A stretch of DNA of 64,000 nucleotides from the NCBI GenBank assembly GCA_037013495.1, contig CM072801.1:14127501-14191500 (forward strand), in the 5' to 3' direction. This document shows positions 49,040 to 61,560 of this stretch, piece by piece. The position numbers and the translations under genes were made by a program. The notes beneath the pieces are model-generated. The model was not told the origin of the DNA. It did not search any database and saw only the letters and a list, made by a program, of their open reading frames with translations. How positions within the stretch are numbered: position 1 is the first letter of the stretch; each line of letters opens with the position of its first letter. The DNA is from Hippophae tibetana. Taxonomy: Eukaryota > Streptophyta > Magnoliopsida > Rosales > Elaeagnaceae.

Positions 49040-51660
49040 CTAGCAACCACACCTTGAAGAGTTGTCAAGTGAAAAAGAGAAGCCAAAACCCTTGGCCATA
49101 AAGATACCAAAAGTTAAACTTTTTCCACTTCCCAAAGGTTTAAAACAAGAATTTAAGTTCAAGTAGTGATACTTTTCCTATAGTTATATATTCTAAACTT
49201 AGTATTGAGCAAGAAGAAAAATTGATAAATATTTTAAAAGAACATAAAAATGCACTAGCTTGGACTATACTGTCATAAAAGGTATTTCTCCATTGATTTG
49301 TTCCTTAAAAGAAGGAGCTAACCCCCAAAGAGACCCTAAAACAATTAGTCTCATAATGAAAGAAGTAGTTCCAGAAATCTAGTGTGACTATAGTTGAAAA
49401 AAATAAGGAAATTCTTATTCCAATTAGGATAGTAACTAGGTGGTGCATGTGCATTGATTTTAGAAAATTAAATTTAGTCACTTGAAAAGATCATTTTCCA
49501 TTGCTCTTTATCGACCAAATCTTAGAACGTGTAGCTCACTATCCTTTCTATTGCTTTTATGATGGATATTTTGGTTATTATCAAATTGAGATAGCTGTAG
49601 AGAATAAAAAAACTACATTTACGTGCCCATATAGTACTTATGCTTTCCATTGGAAATTTTTTGGTTTATGTAATGCATCAGCTACCTTCCAGCATTTTAT
49701 GTTTAGTATTTTTCTAATATGTTTGAAAAATGCATATAATTTTTATGAATAATTTGACTATTTTTAGTGATTCCTTTGACTCATGCCTATTGAATTTAAA
49801 AGTTGTGTTAAGTAGGTGTGAAGAAAAAAAACTTTTTTTGAATTGGGAAAAATATCATTCATGGTGTCTTTGGAATTGTTTTGGGTCACATTGTATTTGA
49901 AAATGGAATAGAGATATATAAAGCCCAAATTGAATTAATGTCTAAATCACTCACCCCTCAAAAAATAAGAGATATTCGTTCTTTTCTTGGACATGCTTGT
50001 TTTTATAGGAGATTTATATAGAACTTGTTTTGCAATATCTTGTCTGTTGTGTAACTTCCTAGTCAAAGATGCTAAGTTCAATTGGACTCACGAGTGTAAA
50101 AAAGTTTTTCAAAAACTCATTAAAAAACTTAGTTATGCTTTTATCATTCAATCACCTGATTGAAATCTACCTTTTCAAATTATGTGTGATGTAAGAAACT
50201 ATACAGTGGGAGTTGTTATGGACAATGAATAGATAGGAAGCCTTTTGTTGTTTACTATGCTAGTAGAAATTTGAATAATGCTTAAATGAGTTATTCTATG
50301 CAACAAAAAAATAACTACTAGCTATTATTTTTGCTTTAGATAAATTACGTGCGTATTTGATTGGTTTGCTTGTTATGGTGTGTTACTAACCGTATGACTA
50401 TTAAGTACCTTCTTTCTAAGAAGGATGCTAAGGCTCGCTTGATTAAGTGGATTATTTTTTTGCAGGAATGTGACCTAATCATCAACAATATGAAAGGTGT
50501 TGAAAATGCTGTGATGGATCATTTGTCTCATCTAGAGTTTAATGATTCTAAGGATAATCTACCCATTTGAGATGAATTTTCTGATTAACACTTATTTATT
50601 GTTATCCAAGTACCTTGACATGCACATATTATTAATTACTTGGTTTTCGGTGAAGTTCCATCTAACTAGAGTGCACAAGACAAAGGAAAGCTCTTGGTTG
50701 AGGTAAGAAATTTTTAGTGTGATGGTCCATATTTTTTTAAGTGTTGCTAGACCAAATTATGAGACTTTATATTCCAAAATATGAGATTTATAGTGTCTTG
50801 AACTTTTGTCATTCTTAAGTGGTGGTCATTTTTCCATGAAAAAACTACTACTAAAATTTTATAGTGTGTCTTTTAATGGATATTTTGTTCAAAGACACTA
50901 ACTCTTTTTATTGTTCTTGTAAAATATGCCAAAACTTGGTTGCATTGACTTGATGTCATATGATGCCTCTTAACCCTGTAGTTGTTATTGAGATATTTGA
51001 TTATTGAGGTATTGATTTTATGGGACCTTTTTCATCTTCTTTTGGTTTTATTTATATTCATTTAGCTGTAAATTATGTGTCCAGATGGGAGAAGGTTGTG
51101 GTGTGTTGTACTAATAATAATGCAACTGTGGTAAAATTCTTAAAAGAAAATGTGTTATCATTAGTGACCAAAGGACCCATTTTTGTAACCATTCTTCTAA
51201 GGCTTTAATGCATAGGTATTATGTTTTGCATAAGGTTTCTATTGCATACCATTCATAGAACAATGGACAGATTCAGTTAGCTAATAGGTAGTTAAGGAAA
51301 TTCTAGAAAGACGATTAATCCAAACCGTAAAATTGATCCTTAATACTTTTTGATGCACTTTAGGCATATCACATTGCTTATAAGACTATCCTTAGAATGT
51401 ATTTTTATAAGCTTGCCTGTGGAAAAACATGTCATTTGCCTATTGAGTTGGAGCATGAGGCTTATTGGGCTATTAAAAGCCTTAACTTTAATTTAAATGT
51501 TGGAGGATTCAAAGAAAGTTACAATTATCAGAGATAGAAAATTAAGGAAAGATACATATGATAACTTCTGGATTTATAAGGCTAAATTGAAAATGGCTCA
51601 TGGCAAGCAGATCCTAAGGAAGGATTTTGAGTCCAACCAACATATTCATCTTTATGATTC
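49040..51660 (+). pseudogene. Athila-like Ty3/gypsy pol relic
   Basis: Plus-strand order is normal for Ty3/gypsy. The pre-RT segment (IEQEEKLINILKEHKNALAW) is at about 49205. Reverse transcriptase at 49430-49760 shows MCIDFRKLN, FYDGYFGYYQIEIA, FGLCNASATFQHFM; the metal-binding YxDD block is reduced to FYE and a stop. DIRSFLGHACFYRRFI is at about 49970-50020. RNase H (FVVYYASRNLNNA) is at 50240, and KDAKARLIKWIIFLQECDL plus AVMDHLSHLEF at 50400-50550. The integrase core (MGPFSSSFGFIYIHLAVNYV) is at 51020, and the integrase tail (LPIELEHEAYWAIKSLNFNL) at 51440. Many stops; gag and protease absent. Confidence 0.82.
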
Positions 51661-53267
51661 TTGATTGTATCTCCACCCTATAAAGCTAAGAATCAAGATA
51701 GACCATTCCAATTATGTTAAAACAAGTTTTTCCCAATGGTGTTATTGAGATTGAGGATCTAATTGATAAAGGAATTTTTAAAGTTAATGGACAACAGTTG
51801 AAAAACTATTTCGAGAGAATAGATCATTCTATGTTTTGAGAAGATTCATCCTATGACTTCAATCTACCAATAATGATTTTTTTTGTGGTACTTTAGTTTT
51901 ATTTCTTTTATGTTATTTTATTTATTTCTTATTTCTAGTTGACATACTTAGATGCAATTTTCATGTGAAATTTTATCAGTGAGTTGGCCTCTTATTCTTT
52001 TTTCTTTGATTTCATATTTAGTTTTGAGACATTAAAGACATTGTTAAATTTATGTTAGAAGTGGCGACACTTTATGCATAATTTTATACATACTTACGAT
52101 ATACATAATTGCCTATTATTCAAATAAAAACATTTACATTATTATTTAGGTATTGACTTCATATTGTTTGATTTGAGTCACTTTTTGTATTTTGATTACT
52201 AAATAATTTCAAAAATATTTTATGCATATCACTAAGCTTTGTGGTAAGATATATGCTCCATGTATATAGCCCAAAGAATACGTAAAAGAATTTGATTTTG
52301 TTTCCTCTTCTTTTTTATTTGTTCATACTATCTTTCATCTTCTTCAAAAAGAACATTAATACTTCAAATACATTCAAAAGAGTCAGAATTTCAATTTGTC
52401 TAAGTGTATATTTTTATGATCTTACACATCTTTTGTGAATAAGTGGAGAGAAATGATAACATAACTTATGAACTTTTATTGATCTTTCGAATTGATTAGT
52501 TGATGTTTAGAATATCACTTCTTGGTTGAAATGCTAAAAGATGATATTAATTAAAAAAATGAGATTTTTTATGAGAAAATGTTGTAATAATTATGCTTGA
52601 TTTTTTCTTTGTATTCTTCTTGTTTTACTTTTTACATTCATAAAAAAATAAAAAAATGAAAAAAGAAAAAAAGAAAAGAAAAGAATAAATAAAAAAATAA
52701 AAACAATAAAAAGATGTTATCTAGTTTAACAAAGTTTATAATACTTATCTTAAAAGATAAAATATTTTAAAATAATTTTTAGTTTGTAAGAAACAGTTTT
52801 TCTCAACAAGCTCTATTTATATGTTTTCATACAAATTAATTAAAATCCTGAAAATAGTTTGTGAAAAAAAAAGGTTAAAATTATAAGTATTTCATATCTT
52901 TAGATCAATGTTTATTTATTTATGTCCTTAAAAAAATATCTATCTCCTAAGTTCTTTTATGTTTTTCAATTGTATGAGTGAAATCTCTAGTGCCTAAAAT
53001 AATTTATCTTCAAGATTATAGAGTTGTGGCTTTTACATGAAAGAATTCTTAAGGCTATATGTGTTGCGATTTGTGATAAAAAGGCTTTGGTTTAGTTCAC
53101 ACACATAAAATTTTATATTTAAATAATCTACTAATCACAAACTAATGTTTTGTTTAAAACACTTAGGTGATTTTTCATCAACATTTTTATTTTGACATAT
53201 CATCATTTTCTATTTTCTTGTTTGTGGTTCTATTGTTAGGGAGTAGCAATAAGTTAGTTGGAGATTA
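51661..53267. other. Non-coding 3' internal part of the Athila-like relic
   Basis: No coding remnant seen between the integrase tail and the second LTR-like repeat. It includes an A-rich stretch at about 52640-52710. Athila elements normally have a long region here with an env-like ORF; I see none. Confidence 0.45.
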
Positions 53268-53380
53268 GGATAATAGTATAAAAATACATATCTAAAATTT
53301 ATAAAATAATTGATATTTATGATTTAAAGAGTTTAAAATTAATAATTATCTATATAATTCCATAAATATAATTTATAATA
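53268..53380 (+). repeat. 3' LTR start of the Athila-like relic, truncated
   Basis: Matches 48150-48260 closely for about 95 bases (GATAATAgtATAAAAATACA onward), then the similarity fades into a tandem AT-rich array. The rest of the LTR appears lost or overwritten. Confidence 0.55.
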
Positions 53381-53516
53381 CATATAATTTTTTTCTTCAT
53401 TCAAAATAATATTAATCTTAATATATATAAAATTTTAAATCATAATTTATAATTATTTAAAAAAAAAATCAATAAGTAAATTATAATTTTTTATATAAGG
53501 TTATTTTTATTTTTTG

Positions 53517-54345
53517 GGTTAATTATCTTAAGTTTTTTTAATCAATTAAGTAATATATATCAAGTAATAGATTATTAATAATTAAGTAATAAAAGTTATT
53601 TATATTTTTTAACACAAAGATATTTATCTTAAATATCATAATTTATTTATCATTTATTTTAGTTAATTATCTTGTCTTATTTTTTAATGAATTAACTAAT
53701 ATAAATAACTAATAGTTAAAATATTGATTTTTTAAATTAAAATTATTTATCTTTTTTTAAACACAGTTATTTATGTTGAGTACGTAAATTTTTTTGTTGA
53801 TTATTTTAAGTATTATTTTTTAATGAATTAAATAATTTAAATTAAATAATAAATTATTAGAATCTAAAATAGTGACAATTATCACATTAAAACTAAATTT
53901 TGTTTTATACATGATTATTTATCTTAAATAAAATAAAAAATATCATTTTTCCGGTTAATTATGGTAAGTATTATTATTTTATCAATTAATTAATAAAAAA
54001 TTAACTAATAGATTATTAATAGTTAAAATAATAACGATTATTTATATTATAATCAGTCAGCATTTTTGTTTTTTTATAAGGTTATTCTTAAGTAACATAA
54101 ATAATTATCATTTTTTTAGTTAATTATCTTAAGCATGTAAGGTTATTTATTGTAAGTAATATAAACAATTATCAAATTTTTACTATTAATTATTTTAAGC
54201 ATTATTTTTATTATCAATTAAATAATATAAATTGAATAATAAATTATTAATAGTTAAAATATTGACAATTTTCTAGATTATAAATACTTATATTTTTTCA
54301 TACAAGTTTATTTATTTAAAGTAATATAAATAATTTTTTTCTTGT
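53517..54345. repeat. Degenerate AT-rich tandem array, period about 135-165 bases
   Basis: About six copies begin near 53517, 53661, 53795, 53952, 54118 (short) and 54182. Each runs through AGTTAATTATCTTAAGTATT, ATCAATTAAGTAATATAAAT, AATAGATTATTAATAGTTAA and ATATTGACAATTATTTATAT, then a GGTTATTTATCTTAAGTAAT-like end. Copies are clearly related but diverged. Confidence 0.65.
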
Positions 54346-54399
54346 TATCTTATTTGTTTTAGCAATTAAGTAATAAATTAACACGTGTAAAATATATGA

Positions 54400-56270
54400 A
54401 CTTGATTATATGATATAATGTTTTAGCTTTTTTTTTGGTTTAATGAAACTTTGTACATGAAACCAACACCTAATTTACTACCAAAATTAATTGTTTTTTC
54501 AATTTGCTACTTGAAGTGTTACTATACCATTTAAATTGGTCACACATCCCATAAAATTAATAACATGTGAAAATTAGTTGGTACATTTTTGGATTTGAAG
54601 AATACATGACATATAAAAAGTACTTGTAAATTTTAATTTTTATAAGAAAAGTGGAGATTTGTATAGGAAACAAACTGCCAATAGATCTTATAATCTTATC
54701 TTTATTTGTTTGGAATGAGACAATGAGTTCAAAATATGATAAAATTATCTCGAAAAAGTACATATAATAAATGTATAAAAATATTATTGGTTATTCTTCT
54801 ATTAATTTAAGTTTTTTAAGATAGTTGATTTCTTAATAATTTCTAATATTATCAAAACTTGAAACCACTTTTTCATTGAATGTTTTATTAAATGGTAAAA
54901 ATGAGATTAAGATTTTTATGATTCAATTGTGTATGAATTAAGATACAAATACTATTTAAAAAAGTGAAAACGTTTTCTCAGTATCTCTTATTTTATTTTT
55001 TAAATTTGCATGTGCTCTTCAGATGACATACATTTACATGATTGGATTTTGTAAATTCTAATTTAAATTGCATTACTAATCAAATAATTAATTTAATAGG
55101 GTGAATAGTAAATTTGAACGGCATTATAACGAAATATTTATTTAAAATAAAATAAAATAATAAATTAAAAAAATAATTATAAATAAATTTAAATTGAATC
55201 ATATCATGTAAAACATTAATTTTTTTTTTCCTAAAAAAACATGTAAAGGAGAAAAGATCTTGTATTCAGTTACTTTGACATTATTATTATATATTTTTTT
55301 CCAAAAACATATATCAAGGATAAAAGATTTTGTTTTCGGTTACTTTGACTTTGACTTTGTTACATTGGTATATTGATATATTTGAATCATTTAAAATATT
55401 TGAATCATTTAAATTATGACTATTTCTTTATATTTATGAAAAAAAAAATAAAAAACAAATATTTTTACCAATCTCATTCAAATTCAACGAAAATATCTCG
55501 CTTAACTACTTGAGATATATATGCTAATAGTTACAACTAGTTACATTTTGAATTTTGAATGCCTACATTGACTTTTACCATAACTAAAACACTAGAAAAA
55601 AATTATATAATAATTATTTTTTATTTTTAAACATTAACAAAGTGGTAAAATAAGTTTTCTAGTCATTCTTTTTTTGCTTGTTTGTGTCTTTAACCAAGTT
55701 AAGAATACACAAACAACTACGAACAAAAGACAAGGTTATTCTGGCTTCCTCTTCTTTATTTCTTTGTTTTTGTTTTTTTTTTCTTTTTTCTTTAAATAAA
55801 AAGGCTTTGAGCTATCTTGTACAAAGGCATGGTTTTAAGGAAAACTATGGTGTTCATGCATGAGATTTTTCTCTCCTATAAAACAATTTTGCCTTTTTAA
55901 CTAGAAAATATACTATAATATTTAAATATCTGGGTATTCAACGTATGATCATCTAAAATTTTTTCTCAATTATTTTCTATTAAAACCCTAATGACAAATT
56001 TGGCATCCTTTTCAAGTAGATTGTTTTTATTAATTTTATGTCGAAGATTGTGATAGTTGAGGGCTGCATGAAGGGCTAGTTAGTGATAGAGGGTTGCTTG
56101 AATGGCTAGTGACTCCACAACATCCACACTTTGAGTGAAAATATATATCTTGCCTTTAAAGTTTCAACAATGCTATCTTCATGGTTTGATATATACCATA
56201 AAATCAATTATTGTTTTTCCTTAATTCTAAGCCAATTCCGTAGCTTTTGTATCTTTTAAAAATAAATTAC
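54400..56270. other. Intergenic, no gene seen
   Basis: AT-rich sequence with no supported coding frame or repeat end. A local near-repeat (AAAAGATCTTGTATTCAGTT and AAAAGATTTTGTTTTCGGTT) lies at about 55250-55350. Confidence 0.4.
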
Positions 56271-57599
56271 AATTTTATTTTCCTTGTATATAAATAATTT
56301 TCTTGGTTATTGTAATTTTCTTGCGTACGTGTTTATAGGTGATATCAGACGGTGCACATAATTTAGTTTTCCACTGGGGGATTTCGACTTGGATTATTTG
56401 AGGTTTGTGGTATTTTAATTATTCAATACTAATACGAAAAATATATATAACACATATTTGCATTACTTGCATTACAAGTGCTTTTAAGCTACAGCTGGAT
56501 GTGAAATTGAAGTGGAGTGGTGAATCACCACCTCAAATTTATTTGACATTTTTTGAAGAGTAGTAGAATTTATAAAAATATAAATAATTCAAAAATTTTA
56601 GGAGAGTTGTTAGTATTAGATCTAAATATTATGTATATAAAGTCCAATAATCCTAACGGTTAAACCGCAAATCTTTGATCTACATATGACAATAGCAACA
56701 CTTGTAAATGAATGATAGAATGTATAAAAATATAATTAAATATTCCTTAAAACTTAAATTTTTGAGATTATTGGTTAATTTTTCAATAATTTTTAACAAG
56801 ATTAAATTTTAAAAATAAGTTAAATAAATTTAATCAATTATAAGTAAATAGGTTTTTGATATCCCAGATAAAAGATTATTTTGATAATTCTCAGATTTTT
56901 GAAATAAAAAAAATTGTTTTATAACTTCTTTTAAAATTTAAATTCTTTTAAAATTAAGTTCTTTGTTATTGAGTAAACTTAGAATTCAATTATTATTTAA
57001 TTTTAATCATCAAATAAAAATCAAAATCATGTAAAAGATTACATAACAATTAACTTTCGAACTTATTTGACATTAGAAGTTTTGAGATTTTTATTTTAGG
57101 ATAATTATGTACAACATAAATCTTAAAGATTAACTTATAGGTTTAGTTACATGGTATAATTTTTTTTATACATAAAATTTTATTTTTAATTTCTTAAAAA
57201 TAAATTTTAGTTACATGTTTAATTTTTTAAGACTAAAATATATTTAAAAAAAATTATAAAATTAAAATATTACAATTAAGAGTTATAAGATTAAAATATT
57301 CATTTTGTAAAAACTACATTAACTATGCACCTCTTAATCCTTTATTTATTAATAATATAATATCTCATGTTAAAAAGATTGTTTAATTTATATACTGATT
57401 TTATTTTCCTTGTATATAAATAATTTTCTTTATTTTGCTAAGATTTGTTATTGGAACTTTCTTGCTTGTTTATAGGTGATACCAGATCGTGCACATAATT
57501 TAGTTTTCCTTTTGGTGTTTTCACTTGGATTATTTGAGGTTGGTGGTATTTCTAATTAATGTTATTTCATTTTTATTATTAAAAAAAAATACTAATACG
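56271..57599. repeat. Pair of direct repeats of about 170-200 bases, 1.1 kb apart
   Basis: Copies at 56271-56436 and 57397-57599 share TTTTATTTTCCTTGTATATA, GGTGATAYCAGA, GTGCACATAATTTAGTTTTC, ACTTGGATTATTTGAGGTT and ACTAATACG in the same order. The second has an extra insertion. This could be the remains of an LTR pair or a local duplication; the 960 bases between hold no coding remnant. Confidence 0.6.
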
Positions 57600-59240
57600 T
57601 GCTTTCAACTAGTCCACTCTAAACATGTATTTATGGACCATTCTACTTTGCAGGGGATATCAACTTTATTTTTTGATATCTAGATTAATTTAGACTAATC
57701 CTATCCGGTGAATAATTTAAATAAAAATACCCAAAATTACTTTTACATTACCAATACATGAATACCATAATCAAAAATGAAACTAATCAAATGATTAAAT
57801 ATTAAGTTAATGTTTAGTTTGGTAGAATGGAAATATAATATGGATGGGAATAATAATAATATTATTATATTATGTTTATTTAAATAAATATTAAAATAAA
57901 ATTTATAAAATTATAAATGAAACAAAATTAAAAAATAAGAATTTTTTGATTTTTAAATTAGATAAAATAAAAAAATAATAATAAATTATTATACAAATGT
58001 ACGAAGAATAAATATTTCCTGCTATTAATAGAAATAGAATGCTTTAATTCTATTTTAGATTAATAGTAAAATTAAATATAAAAATAGACTAAATCATTCA
58101 TATTAATGTTAACTAAACATTACCTAAGAGTTCTATTGAAATTATGTAGTAACATATTTTTTATTTAATGATTAGTGATACACAACATAATTAAAAATAA
58201 AAAAATTATGTAAATATTTTTTTATATTTTCATTTATTGAAAAATAAAAAAAATTGAACTCAAAATAAAAATTAAAAAGAAGAAGAAGTTAAAATAAAAA
58301 ACAAAATTAAATCTCCCCATCCCTTTCTCTCTCTCTAAGCAACCCATTTATGACTAAACCTCATCCCAAAACTTAGATATGTCTATGTCAGAAGCCCTCA
58401 TGCTAACTATAGCTAAACATACAATCTTTATCTCTCTCTCTCTCTCTCTTTTCTCTTGATGTATCTTTCCGTAACACTTCTAACTCTTCTGAGGGTTAAA
58501 AGTAATAAGTAATATATTTAGTACTAGAGAGAAAATTAAAACTATTTACAATCGATCTATTTTTTTTATCATTGATATGATTTTATTAAAATACAAAAAA
58601 ACCATTAAATTTATAACACCTAAGTGATGTTGGATAGTGTAGTGGTGCGGAAAAACTTGAGAAATAAGCAAACATAAACTCTCTTACTAATCTTATCCTA
58701 ATATCGACCCTTGTATTTTTTATAATAAAAATGTGCAAGTTTGATCGCATTAAAATAAAAATATATAAAGGGTCAAGTTAATCTATTCCTTTTCCTTTCA
58801 AATATTGGGGCTTGTTTTGAGTTTTGATTTGTACAGTTTCTCTAATTAGATTGTGATCAAGAATTTGATTTAATTTACAATTGATAAGACTATCAAATCT
58901 ATGATTCATTTATAAAAACTATTTGTGGTTACATTCATTTATATCTTATAAGTATAGGAAGATTTTTTCCTATTAAAATATCACTTATATCAATAGATAT
59001 ATTTCTAATTGAAAAAGAATAATATATCAACATAATCTCGAATTCTCTTATTCTACTTTGTATCGGAGTAAGTTTGATCCTTTGAACTTGTTTTATATTT
59101 CTCGAATCTTGATTTTTGAAAAGCACCTGAAACCCAAAGTATCACCACCATATATTGTTATGTCAGGAATATATCTTGACACTTGAAAATCCTAGACTTT
59201 TCCTAATCTTTTTTTGCACAAATAAAAATCTTAAAAATTA
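57600..59240. other. Intergenic, no gene seen; TC microsatellite
   Basis: AT-rich. A (TC)n run lies at about 58429-58450, with more CT-rich sequence at 58318-58336. No coding region supported. Confidence 0.45.
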
Positions 59241-59249
59241 TCGAAGGCT

Positions 59250-60550
59250 CCGACAACCAGGGACCTATTGCCTCCATCCAAGATAACTTGTCTTTTCCCT
59301 CTATCGTTGCCTTGAATGAGTCAAACTACACCATATGTGCTCCCCTTATACAGATGCAATTTGGAGCATGAGGAAGATTTTGTTATCTAATTGTAGTCAA
59401 GGTTGAACATGATATTATCTTTGTTGAATATGAAGCTTGGGAAACAAACATTGAAAAGTAAAGAACTAGATCATTGATCACATAGAGCCATATGAACCAG
59501 TACATATGTTTTCTTACTACAAAGGATGTTTGAGATGTGGTTGAGAAGACCTATGAAGATTCAAATGAGACCCAGCTCTTTGAATTAAATAAGAAATTCT
59601 TTGCAATAAAGTAGAATGATTGGTTTCTTCCTTCTTATACTATAATGAATTAGTGGGTATGTTTGAGGAGATTGATCAACACATGACCTCTCAGACCAAC
59701 ACTATTGTTGTAGTGATTCAAGAGGCATCAACAATGGCTCAAAGGAAAGTCCATATGTTCTTGAGTGGGCTTGACTCAAAATATGATCAAATGCATGGGA
59801 AGATTCTACACAAGAACCCAAAGTTTGTTTTAGATAATAGCTATGTCTATGTTGAAAAGGTGCAATCTAACAAACAAGCTTTGGGTAACTCCATCGAGTG
59901 CTTTATTATGGGTGTTCAACGTAGGTCAAGTACTCATCCTAGTTTTTGGTCTTCCTCATTATCACCACAAGAAAACTAGGTAGCTTGACAGTTCACAAAT
60001 GCATTCATTGTGGAAACATTAACCACTCTAAATAAAGGTGTTATGAAGTCATTGGCTCCTCAGATTGATGGGATTTCTCTAAGAAATGTCGAAAGAACTT
60101 AAGCAAAGCTACACTTGATATGATAGAGAAGAACCTCCATTAAATGCCTCTATTAATGTAGCATAATTAGATATGAAGGGTGAGACATATACAAATAGTA
60201 CATGAATAGTGATACATATGCATCAGATTACATGACTAATGACCCTAGTCTCTTTAAAACACTTAATTCTTTCTCTTAAAGTTTTGTGTCAACAAATAAT
60301 GGTACTCCAACGCTAGTTATCGAAGAAGGTTTTATATTTTTATTTGATACACTGACTCTTGATTCTATGTTAATTGTACCCTCTTTAGTGTATAATCTTT
60401 TATTTATGAGTTAAATTATTTTGGTTCTTGCATATATTGTGACCTTCTATCCATCTTTTCTATGTTTTAGGAAATTTTGTCTTGACAAATTCTTGGTTAT
60501 GGTGTTAGAAGGGGGGAACTCTACTATTTGGATTTGATAGATAGTAGAGA
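59250..60550 (+). pseudogene. Ty1/copia gag and protease-start relic
   Basis: Plus strand. The gag N-terminal part (SFPSIVALNESNYTICAPLI) is at about 59290-59350. FLTTKDV, then TQLFELNKKFFAIK, follow at 59510-59610. The best-kept frame at 59620-59979 holds FLYYNELVGMFEEID and HMFLSGLDSKYDQMHGKIL. Next comes a zinc knuckle remnant CIHCGNINHSKxRCYEVIGS at about 60005-60060. From 60355 a protease-like segment reads LDSVLYVPSLVYNLLFMS. Reading stops and frameshifts are present. It ends near 60550, where another copia relic begins. Confidence 0.75.
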
Positions 60551-60560
60551 ACACTAGTTA

Positions 60561-60911
60561 TGTTGCTCGAGTTAAGCTAATTAAACCAGTACAATTGAAA
60601 GTGATAAAACTATGGAACATAGAAATAAAGTTGTATATTTTTTTTGTATTTTGTACAAAGGTTACAACACCACTATATACAAGAATACTTGAATCTATAT
60701 ATGGAAAATATATCTAATCAAAGAATATAAATAAGTAATATACAATATGAATCCAAACATATTAGGAGAGATTTTCTTCCTTAATTATTGGAAATATTTT
60801 TTCGAAACCCAAAATATTATGAGAGATTTTCTTGTTTAATTGTCGTTTAATCCCAAAATATTTGGAGAAATTTTATTCCTTAATTATAAAAAAGATCTTC
60901 TCTATTTGACA
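60561..60911 (-). repeat. Probable 3' LTR of a minus-strand copia relic
   Basis: On the minus strand it starts TGTCAAATAGAG at 60911, directly after the purine tract TTTAAGGGAGAA (60923-60912), the usual copia arrangement. The far end CGAGCAACA at 60561 is a guess from the terminal ACA; no partner LTR is available to test it. Confidence 0.5.
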
Positions 60912-60929
60912 TTCTCCCTTAAATTGATG

Positions 60930-61560
60930 GTAGTTGGTTAATAAGCATCAATTTTCTCACAAGATACTCATGGCGAGCAAAAGACATAAGTTTAGTGAAC
61001 AAGTTTACAATTTGATCATGGAAGGAGACATGAACAAGGTATGAAACTTTATCTTGAACCAATTCACGAATGTAATGACAATTAACTTCAATGTATTTGG
61101 TTTGCTGATGATGAACTGGATTGGTTACAATGATAATAGCATTAGTATTATCACCAAATAGAGGAATAGATGTATGATCACTAGTAACACCAAATTCAAG
61201 GAGAAGTCACTGAAGCTAGACAAGTTCAGAACTGACATAAGATATAGACCTATACTTAGCCTCAGTAGAAGATTTGGATACCTTTTCTTGCTTCTTACAC
61301 TTCCATGAAATGGGTGAAGCACCTAGAAAACACACTAGACTGTTGTGGAATGGCGGGTGTTAACACAGCATAGTCAACATTAGAATATGCTTTAAGAGTA
61401 AGAGGTGTGTTGAAAGGAAAGAAAAGACCACATTCGCACGTGCCCTTAAGATAATGAATGATTCGATGAAGTGTTGAAAGATGAGGACATCGAGGTTGAG
61501 AAAAAAAATTAAATGACAACCTAAACAATAAAAGAGATATTAGAACGTGTGATGGTGAGA
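60930..61560 (-). pseudogene. Ty1/copia RNase H (C-terminal pol) relic
   Basis: Minus strand from 61530 down. HLSTLHRIIHYLKGTCECGL is the start of the copia RNase H region. KAYSNVDYAV replaces the usual YSDADWA. At about 61300-61250 WKCKKQEKVSKSSTEA-type sequence follows (with frameshift), and near 61090-60960 come IEVNCHYIRE and VSFHDQIVNLFTK. The 5' two-thirds of this element are absent. Stops and frameshifts are present. Confidence 0.72.

Noticed and set aside
54557..54763. 68-codon minus-strand frame
   Set aside because: AT-rich chance frame with Ile/Lys/Tyr-rich composition and no motif.
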